This document shows, one piece after another, positions 36,798 to 43,367 of a DNA stretch of 43,367 bases (positions are counted from its first letter, which is position 1; each line of letters starts with the position of its first letter). The notes below the pieces were generated by a model that saw only the letters and a program-made list of their open reading frames with translations, searched no databases and was not told the origin of the DNA. The translations under genes were made by a program, and so were the position numbers. The stretch is from assembly GCA_028280485.1 (NCBI GenBank), contig JANQLS010000032.1:1-43367 (forward strand). The letters are read 5' to 3'. This stretch comes from Planctomycetota bacterium (lineage in GTDB: Bacteria; Planctomycetota; UBA8108; JACQVS01).

Positions 36798-39700
36798 CTA
36801 CAAAACATCCCGCCGCTTCTCCTCACTGCGTTCGCCTAAGTTTCCGTATCGATGGTAGTCGTAACTTAAGCTTTGCTCGATGAAATAGGAAAGAAGCTCC
36901 ACTCGCCCATCGGATACGACGGGCTGGTCAGCAAGGTAAACTCCAGTTGACTGCACTGCTTCTTGAACGACTCGAGGAACGGATTTACTACTTGAGAAGC
37001 GCACTCTGTCCGTTTGCCGCTCACTGACGATGCGAGCGAGTTCGTGATGGTCTTCCACCACAAACTCCACAGCAGCCGCCCAGTCTAAGGTGAGTTCTTC
37101 TAAGATTTCTAAAGCATCAAACTCAATTTGTGTATTAGCACTATAACTGATTGTAATTCTACAGCCCGACAATTTTGCGGCTAAGACTCTCGCGAATACA
37201 TCGAAAAAGGTGTCCCCATTTTCAACTCGAATGCGAAGAAAGGTGACCGGCTTGTAGTAGCGAAAATTATCTTGCCCGACGAGCAAGAAGGAATCGTGCT
37301 TCTTCGAAAACTCTTTTTGGTAGTAGTCTTGGTAGCTTAAATAGGCAGCGCGAAGACGAATGATGTTTCTTTTAAAATCTTCCGTAGAACCTTCAAAGCT
37401 TATAAGAGAATCGAAGAGCTCCCGAACAAAACCATCCTCGATAAATTCATCACTCGAAGAAACACTCGGGGTTGTCTCGTCTTCAAATCTTAAGAGTTGG
37501 GCGACATAGTTAGGCCCCCCCGCTTTTATACCAGGCCCGAATGCCGATTTTCCTAAGCCTCCGAAAGGTTGCCTCAAGACGATGGCTCCCGTGGTCGGGC
37601 GATTGATGTAAAGGTTTCCGGCTGAAATGCCTTCCTTCCAAATTTCTTGTTCTCGATCATCTAAAGTTTCGAGACCCGATGTTAACCCGAACCCCGTAGA
37701 GTTCACTCTTTCGATCGCTTGATCGAGATGATCGAAGACCATCACTCCTAAGACAGGGCCGAAGAGCTCGGTCGTATGAGTGAAGCTGTCGGATTGAACT
37801 CCCCATTTCACCGCGGGTGACCATAGAGCTAAATTCTCTTCATCGTGCTGTGGCAAGACGGCCCACGATTCACCTTGCTCAAGTTCTTTTAATCCTTTCT
37901 CTAAATCACCTCGAGGAGGGTGGATCAATGGACCCATCTTCGTGTGAAGCTTCCATGCAGATCCCACTGACAAGCTCTTTACGGCATCACAAAGAGACTT
38001 CTTAAAATCTTCATCTTCAAAGATCTCTCGTTCTAACAAAAGAAGAGAGGTAGCCGAACACTTTTGACCGGAGTGAGAGAAAGCCGAGTGTAAAACATTC
38101 TTGATCGCCTGATCCCGATCCGCTAAACCCGTCACCACAGTTGCGTTTTTGCCTCCGGTTTCTGCTAGGAGCCTCATGTTGGGCTTGGCATTCAGCAAGG
38201 TCAGCGCTGTTTCCGTTCCTCCCGTTAAGATCACGGTATCTACCTGATCGTGAGTTACCAACTGCTGACCTTCACGAGATCCGGAGCAGGGCAAGAATTG
38301 CAAAGTTGATCGAGAAACACCGGCATTCCAAAAACACTCGCAAACTTTGTAAGCGAGTGCGATCGTATCCGAGGATGGCTTCAGTATCACGCGGTTACCG
38401 GCTGCCAAGGCGCTTGCAATTCCCCCACACGGAATGGCGATGGGGAAATTCCAGGGCGATATCACAGCCACGATCCCCCGAGGTGATACCTTCACCTTTT
38501 TTCGTGAGTACCATTCGAGAGCACTGGATGCATAGAATTCGACAAAGTCGATCGCTTCAGAAATTTCGGCATCAGCTTCGGTGATAATCTTTCCACCTTC
38601 AGCTACCGCTAAGCCGATGAGATCGCCCCGAGCTTCTCTTAAATGTTCTGCAACCCGCTTAAAAACAGCGAGCCTCTGTTCAGGTTGAAGCGAACTCCAA
38701 CCATCTTCATCGAGATGAGCGGCAGCGATAGCTCGTTCGACATCGTTAGAACTGGCTTTTCTAAAGACGGCAACGCAAGCCTTAGGTCGTGAGGGATCTA
38801 GGGAAAAGCTCAAACCCCGACCTTCAAAAATCTCTTCACCGTTGACGACGAGGGGGATTTGCAGGCTTCTATCAAAGGAACCCGATTGAACGGTTTCTAG
38901 GGAGTCAAACTTCAATTCCCATTCTTGAAGGAGGTTTTCCACCCACTCTACATTATGGGGTAGTGAGAAATCTGTATCGGGCTCGTTGTCAAAGTCCTTC
39001 AAATCAGAACTCTTCAACTGGCTTTGGTAGCCTTCTCTCCTTCGATCTTGTTGTCTGCGAGCTGGTTGAGCCTCAGGATATTCGACCTGAGATTCAAAAG
39101 ATGCTACGAAGCTCTCTTCGAGTTGTCGCCATTCCTTAGAACCCACTTGAACTTTGAAGGCATGAGTCAGAAAATTTTCAGGTCCCGTGTTTTCATCTAA
39201 CCGACGAATTAAGTAACCGATGGCATTGATAAAATCTTCCTTCTTACACGCCGGTGCATAAAGAAGTAGATTTTGAGTGAGCTCGAAAAGCGCCCGCCGT
39301 TGAGGATTGGCCATGCCTTCGAGCATTTCAAATTGCACGAAGTTCATGACCTTTCTCTCATGCGCTAAGGCGATGGCAAAGGCAGCCTCGAAGAGATTGT
39401 GAGTAGCGATCCCGACTCGAACGGCGTTTAGGTTTTGAGCCGTTAAAGCGTACTCCACCATGCGCTTATAATTCGCATCGGTATCAATCTTTTGCTTAAA
39501 CGGAGCTTGAGGCCAACCTCGAATAGAAGCTTCAACTCGCTCCATCTCCATGTTCGCCCCCTTGACGATGCGAATAGTAATCGGTGCACCACCTGAAGAT
39601 ATTCGCTTAAGAGCCCACTCGGTTAAGCGTTGTTGGTAGGAAAAAGATTCGGGGATATAAGCCTGAAGGACGATTCCAGCTTGTACTTTTTCTAAACCGG

Positions 39701-40550
39701 GACGACTCAAAGTGTCCATGAAGACCTCGCAGGTTAAATCGAGGTCTCGATACTCTTCCATGTCGAGATAAATAAACTTGGAAACAACTTCACCATTTTT
39801 ACGTTCAAATTTTTGCTTATAGGCATCGCGATAGAGCATCTCGAGCCGATCGCTCAGTATGGATAAAGTATGTTCGCGTCCCAAGGGAGAGATCTGGGAA
39901 TACAAAGTCGAAATCTTAACCGACATCACCTCGGTCTCTTCGACCTGCAGCGCCTGGAGATAGGCACGAAGTCGGTTTTTTGCTTCTTCTTCACTCAGGA
40001 TCGCTTCCCCTAAAAAGTTGACGTTCATACGAAGACCTTGTGACCTGCGATGATCGAGATGGGAAGCGAGATTTTCTAATTCTCCCGGCAAGATGACATT
40101 CGCAGTTTCCTTTTGCATCTTCTCTTTGACCAAGGGAGCCGCCACTCCCGGCAAGTAAGCACCAAAGGACTGAAAGCCTCGTAGTAGAGTGCGCTCCATC
40201 GGGCTGAAGAAACGAGGGATGCCCTGAACGTCTAAAATATGGATAAGCTGTTCCACACTTCGCTCGGGGATATTTGATCGAAAGGCCCGATCGGTCATCT
40301 GAGTCAGGGTGACTTTGTCATGCGGATTGCGGATCATTTGATCCAACTCAGCTTGCTGTCTTCGCTCTTGAGAAGACTGAAGATCTTTAGCCCGAGTTTG
40401 CAGGGAACGAGCGACGAAAAGGGCACGCTGTAAGAGCTCGCTCTCGATGGGGGATTGAGGATCGAAGGTGAAGGAATCTAAAAGAGCTTCAAGCTTGAGG
40501 GCTGGCTCCTGGTTTTCACGAGGAGCCGAACCGACGACTTTCTCATTCAT
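36798..40550 (-). CDS. putA: Bifunctional proline dehydrogenase / L-glutamate-gamma-semialdehyde dehydrogenase
   Basis: A 1250-residue PutA oxidising proline to glutamate with FAD and NAD+. The proline dehydrogenase barrel (about 120-475) shows FIYLDMEEYRDLDLT, ITIRIVKGANMEMERVEAS (near 330) and YLIRRLDENTGPENF (near 447), the proline-binding Arg pair. The aldehyde dehydrogenase domain (about 560-1060) has SPWNFPIAIPCGG, ILTGGTETALTLL, LAETGGKNATVV (general-base Glu near 795) and HSGQKCSAT (catalytic Cys near 830). There is no N-terminal ribbon-helix-helix, so it should not repress its own gene as E. coli PutA does. A C-terminal ~190-residue part (about 1060-1250) resembles the inactive ALDH-fold tail of long PutAs. 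It lies 14 bp downstream of the beta-helix protein gene. Confidence 0.95.
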   Translation of the reverse strand: MNEKVVGSAPRENQEPALKLEALLDSFTFDPQSPIESELLQRALFVARSLQTRAKDLQSSQERRQQAELDQMIRNPHDKVTLTQMTDRAFRSNIPERSVEQLIHILDVQGIPRFFSPMERTLLRGFQSFGAYLPGVAAPLVKEKMQKETANVILPGELENLASHLDHRRSQGLRMNVNFLGEAILSEEEAKNRLRAYLQALQVEETEVMSVKISTLYSQISPLGREHTLSILSDRLEMLYRDAYKQKFERKNGEVVSKFIYLDMEEYRDLDLTCEVFMDTLSRPGLEKVQAGIVLQAYIPESFSYQQRLTEWALKRISSGGAPITIRIVKGANMEMERVEASIRGWPQAPFKQKIDTDANYKRMVEYALTAQNLNAVRVGIATHNLFEAAFAIALAHERKVMNFVQFEMLEGMANPQRRALFELTQNLLLYAPACKKEDFINAIGYLIRRLDENTGPENFLTHAFKVQVGSKEWRQLEESFVASFESQVEYPEAQPARRQQDRRREGYQSQLKSSDLKDFDNEPDTDFSLPHNVEWVENLLQEWELKFDSLETVQSGSFDRSLQIPLVVNGEEIFEGRGLSFSLDPSRPKACVAVFRKASSNDVERAIAAAHLDEDGWSSLQPEQRLAVFKRVAEHLREARGDLIGLAVAEGGKIITEADAEISEAIDFVEFYASSALEWYSRKKVKVSPRGIVAVISPWNFPIAIPCGGIASALAAGNRVILKPSSDTIALAYKVCECFWNAGVSRSTLQFLPCSGSREGQQLVTHDQVDTVILTGGTETALTLLNAKPNMRLLAETGGKNATVVTGLADRDQAIKNVLHSAFSHSGQKCSATSLLLLEREIFEDEDFKKSLCDAVKSLSVGSAWKLHTKMGPLIHPPRGDLEKGLKELEQGESWAVLPQHDEENLALWSPAVKWGVQSDSFTHTTELFGPVLGVMVFDHLDQAIERVNSTGFGLTSGLETLDDREQEIWKEGISAGNLYINRPTTGAIVLRQPFGGLGKSAFGPGIKAGGPNYVAQLLRFEDETTPSVSSSDEFIEDGFVRELFDSLISFEGSTEDFKRNIIRLRAAYLSYQDYYQKEFSKKHDSFLLVGQDNFRYYKPVTFLRIRVENGDTFFDVFARVLAAKLSGCRITISYSANTQIEFDALEILEELTLDWAAAVEFVVEDHHELARIVSERQTDRVRFSSSKSVPRVVQEAVQSTGVYLADQPVVSDGRVELLSYFIEQSLSYDYHRYGNLGERSEEKRRDVL

Positions 40551-40564
40551 GCACGAACCTATTT

Positions 40565-42286
40565 CTAAGCACGGGTAAAATCGGGATGGTCAGGGTCTAA
40601 AAAGATCCTCGAACTGAAATCGAGTTCACAGGGATCGTAACGCTGACAATGAATACCATCGATCGTTTCATCGATGCCACAAGAATTCATACCCGGTGGA
40701 GCGATTTCCCCAACGCCTAAAAACAAAACCGACAACACGTGAATCCCATCAGTGATGTCCCAGAGGCCATCGTCATTTGTATCCAGCGCATCTTCACACA
40801 GGGGTGGAGGCCCTGCGAAGAACAAGCCCTGAAGGCTCAATATGGCATCGGTAATATCCACGAGCTCTGATTGATCAGCATCCCCTCTCTTAAAAGGAAT
40901 TCGGGGAGGACAAAAGCCTGACTGAAAAGCTCCAAGGTCCACTCCATCGCCGCACTTGCGACCATTACCTAATAAATCGGTCTCTCTGGCGAAACGGGAA
41001 ACTCCTATGGATCTCGCTTCAGAGAGTTCGTTCAAATGGTAATCTCCACTTTCGATGATGAATTGGGGAAAGCCCTTATCGAATTGATCAAAGTTATAAT
41101 TACCTTCCCGAATAAATTGAGGATCGATGAAAAGAGCACCCGCTAACTCTTCATCTTGTTGGTCTTCCGGTTGAAGAATCGTCGTATCGAAAAGTGGCGT
41201 TCGACATATTTCACGATCATTTGCTTGGTCGCAGGGATGGCGAGGAAAAGCTCCTTTCCCATTTTTCCAAAAGATCGAATTGACAACTCTCGCCGCTTGC
41301 TCTCCATCACCAAGGAAAACTAAACCAAACTCTTTATTATCGGCGATCGTACAGCTAGCAAGGTTGATATCAGTGAGTTCGACCAAAATAGCGTTATTGG
41401 CGTTTCCGGCAAAGAGGCAATTTGAAAGACTTACATCTCCGTAGTGACTAGTAAGCCCTCCGGCGCGAGGAGAGAAGTTGCCTTCGATCCAACAATTTGA
41501 AATGGTAATTCCAAAATACTCTTCGATCGCAATTCCGCCCCCATCTTGCCCAGCGGTATTCCCAATGATCTGACAGCCATCGATGACTGGATCTCCGGCG
41601 CCATCAAAAAAGTCGAGGCCTCCCCCTCCACTTACAGATTTGTTTCCTTGGATCACACAATCTTTAACGAGTGAATTACCCGAGACCTTAATCCCTCCTC
41701 CCCTGAAAGTCGTGGAATTACCTTCGATCACGCAGGAAATCATCTCAGAGTGATGAAGAATTGCACCGCCACCCGTACAGTTTTGTATCGTGGAATTTTC
41801 GATAAGCCCTCGATTTAAATCTAAGGCCCTCCCATTCAAATTCTCAAAGATGCAATCCTTAATGAAAACGGGAGAGTGATAGAATGTGACTCCCTTACCG
41901 GCGCCAGTAAAAGTGAGACCCTCGATGGTAAGAAGTCCCTTAGCATGCCTCGATTGAGTCATGATCGGGGCATCGATTTGAGTCCCTATAAGAGTAACAG
42001 CGCCAGGGCCCCCTTCTCCTACGATGGAAACATCGAAGGGGCTTTCCTCGCTGGGATCCTGATGACCGATAGCGATGTGGGTTAAATCGACGGCTTGAGA
42101 GATCGGATATTCACCAGGTGCGACTCGAATGACATCTCCTGAGGAAGCAGCTATCAGAGCTGCCTGAATACTTGAATACTCTTGTGGAACTCGGAGAGAT
42201 TCTGCAACGAGGGAGTGAGAAAAAACAAAGACAGCAACAATTGAAGCAAACGCCTTTAGAATTAAATCTCTTTTCAATTCAAACAT
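40565..42286 (-). CDS. Secreted right-handed beta-helix protein with dockerin-like C-terminal repeats
   Basis: 573 residues with a signal peptide (about 1-28). RVPQEYSSIQAALIAASSGDVIRVAPGEY is the typical N-cap of pectin-lyase-fold proteins. Coils of ~22 residues follow with PbH1-type repeats (ENSTIQNCTGGGAILHHSEMISCVIEGN, GGGIKVSGNSLVKDCVIQGNKS, GGGIAIEEYFGITISNCWIEGN). A DLLGNGRKCGDGVDLGAFQ segment, common in choice-of-anchor polymorphic proteins, precedes two calcium loops (GDADQSELVDITDAI, DTNDDGLWDITDGI) like those in the subtilase. No catalytic polysaccharide-lyase residues could be assigned, so binding or adhesion is as likely as lyase activity. It sits upstream of putA; the 14-bp gap suggests one transcript despite unrelated functions. 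Confidence 0.85.
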   Translation of the reverse strand: MFELKRDLILKAFASIVAVFVFSHSLVAESLRVPQEYSSIQAALIAASSGDVIRVAPGEYPISQAVDLTHIAIGHQDPSEESPFDVSIVGEGGPGAVTLIGTQIDAPIMTQSRHAKGLLTIEGLTFTGAGKGVTFYHSPVFIKDCIFENLNGRALDLNRGLIENSTIQNCTGGGAILHHSEMISCVIEGNSTTFRGGGIKVSGNSLVKDCVIQGNKSVSGGGGLDFFDGAGDPVIDGCQIIGNTAGQDGGGIAIEEYFGITISNCWIEGNFSPRAGGLTSHYGDVSLSNCLFAGNANNAILVELTDINLASCTIADNKEFGLVFLGDGEQAARVVNSIFWKNGKGAFPRHPCDQANDREICRTPLFDTTILQPEDQQDEELAGALFIDPQFIREGNYNFDQFDKGFPQFIIESGDYHLNELSEARSIGVSRFARETDLLGNGRKCGDGVDLGAFQSGFCPPRIPFKRGDADQSELVDITDAILSLQGLFFAGPPPLCEDALDTNDDGLWDITDGIHVLSVLFLGVGEIAPPGMNSCGIDETIDGIHCQRYDPCELDFSSRIFLDPDHPDFTRA

Positions 42287-42520
42287 CTCCAGGTCTCCTT
42301 CGATGACTTGAAAATCATTTCAATATAAAGAATATTGAAGAAATTGAGGGCTTCTTGAATCTGTTAACTTTGGATATACTTCTCTCTCATAATCTGTCCT
42401 GATGGGACAACAAGCAAATCATTTTGAGCAAGATTCAAAGATTCGAGCTAAGCTAATGAAAGCTCTAGTGAGATTAATGAAATTCTTTTAAAAAAGGATG
42501 TGATAAAAGCCCCTTTAGCG
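42287..42520. promoter_or_regulatory. Divergent promoter region (beta-helix/putA and BRCT genes)
   Basis: About 230 bp, AT-rich, between divergent starts. TTGAAG...TATAAAG-like sequences occur (42310-42335), but I cannot assign a promoter with confidence. Confidence 0.35.
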
Positions 42521-43160
42521 ATGAGCGACACCCCTGTTTTTAAACATCCCATTCTTAAGCGACTCTTCGCTGATCGCACTTCCGAGTCATCTTTGGTCGA
42601 GATGATTAGGAGAGTTTCCGAAATTTCGGAACAGGGAGAAATCTACGCTCACGAGGGAACATTCCTGAAAACGTGGCTCGAAAATGCCCTTAAGGAAAAC
42701 CCTCTTCAGGTGGGTGCTTGGCCCCGAGACATCCTGTTACTTCGACTCTCAGAATGGCTCATTCAAAAGCGATCGGATGTGAGTGGGCCTTATGAATTAG
42801 TCGATGCCGTTATGGACTTAGGCGAATTAGAAATTTCCACCGCCGATGAGATTCAAAAAAGGATCGATGGAATCCCCTTCACCTCACCCCCTCCTCAAAT
42901 TCAATTCACGGGAAAGATCTTTTGCTTCATCGGCAGATTCGTTCACGGCTCAAGAAAAGAGTGCCAGTGGGAAACCAACGCCCGCGATGGAATTATCGCC
43001 AGTCGCCCTTCCCCAACAACGGACTACATAGTTTTAGGATCGATCTTAAGAAAGAATTGGGGACACACCAGAATGGCCCGCGAGATTCAAGCTGCCGTCA
43101 ATCTCTCATTGAGTGAAAAGCGGGTGAACTTCATCTCGGAAGAGCGCTGGATCGAGGCGT

Positions 43161-43165
<5 letters not shown>
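42521..43165 (+). CDS. Protein with C-terminal BRCT domain
   Basis: 214 residues from ATG 42521. An in-frame GTG at 42500 would add seven residues; neither start has a well-placed Shine-Dalgarno. The N-terminal ~120 residues are helical and unrecognised (LVEMIRRVSEISEQGEIYAHEGTFLKTWLENALKENP). The C-terminus is a BRCT domain: IQFTGKIFCFIGRFVHGSRKECQWETNARDG...TTDYIVLGSI...KNWGHTRMAREIQAAVNLSL...VNFISEERWIEAL. It resembles stand-alone bacterial BRCT proteins related to the ligase LigA tail, often with an RSRKECE-type core. It may bind DNA ends or protein partners in repair. No partner genes are adjacent. It is followed at once by GTAGTCC-type hairpins and the AAC repeat. Confidence 0.82.
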
Positions 43166-43289
<124 letters not shown>

Positions 43290-43367
43290 TGAAACCTCTA
43301 AACCCAAGTAGAGGTTCATCTGTATTTTCAATTGATCACTTTTGCCGCCCCGGCTCACGAGGTGAGC

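Noticed and set aside
38141..38584. 147-codon plus-strand frame inside putA
   Set aside because: It is antisense to the aldehyde dehydrogenase domain, whose motifs are complete.

Overview
The window most likely comes from a planctomycete (Planctomycetota), probably aquatic. Three gene types together point there: a DUF1501 protein beside a large PSCyt1/DUF1549/DUF1553 haem-c protein, several sulfatase- and sialidase-type secreted enzymes, and secreted proteins ending in paired D-x-N-x-D-G...DITD calcium-loop (dockerin-like) repeats. No ribosomal or other strong phylogenetic marker is present, so the assignment rests on gene content. The replicon looks chromosomal. There is one tRNA, no rRNA, no integrase or transposase, and no CRISPR.

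Layout. 3-404: the 3' end of a methyl-accepting chemotaxis protein. 405-1214: an unusually repeat-rich intergenic region next to tRNA-Leu(CAA) (1215-1298, minus) and a STAS-domain regulator. 2044-6538 (minus): a compact module of ECF sigma factor, membrane anti-sigma factor with an extracytoplasmic prenyltransferase/squalene-cyclase-type domain, secreted subtilase with dockerin-like tail, and a rhomboid-fold protein that lacks the catalytic residues. 7070-9713 (plus): LarA-like racemase, SDR dehydrogenase and methyltransferase. 9987-16178 (minus): a TPR/redoxin exported protein, then a class I aldolase with ferrochelatase, then a short RecQ-type helicase. 16522-18240: an acidic PKD lipoprotein. 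18621-20227: an AT-rich orphan gene bracketed by imperfect ~182-bp inverted repeats.

20263-32531 looks like a planctomycete glycan- or ester-degradation locus: DUF1501, PSCyt1 protein, a sialidase-like/esterase fusion, a PHP (CehA/McbA-type) metallohydrolase, a ChbG/YdjC-type deacetylase lipoprotein, a sulfatase fused to an SGNH esterase, and a BFD-like [2Fe-2S] protein. 33151-36209 holds three tandem Tat-exported cupredoxin-like paralogues. The middle copy has lost all three recognisable metal-ligand positions. 36798-42286 (minus) encodes PutA and a beta-helix protein with dockerin-like tail. 42521-43165 is a BRCT-domain protein, followed by a 17-unit AAC microsatellite.

The intergenic DNA carries at least three dispersed families. 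One is a 26-29-bp-arm palindrome (core AGCCCGAAGCGCTAGCGAGGG-like) in paired and single form. One is a GTAGT...GCTCGC/GCGAGC hairpin family. One is the ~182-bp repeat that forms the inverted ends of the 18.6-20.2 kb cassette. The most unusual items are that cassette, the sigma/anti-sigma/protease/pseudo-rhomboid module, the cupredoxin triplet, and a possible three-way-junction structure at 36579-36718. All homology statements come from reading motifs; no database search was run.
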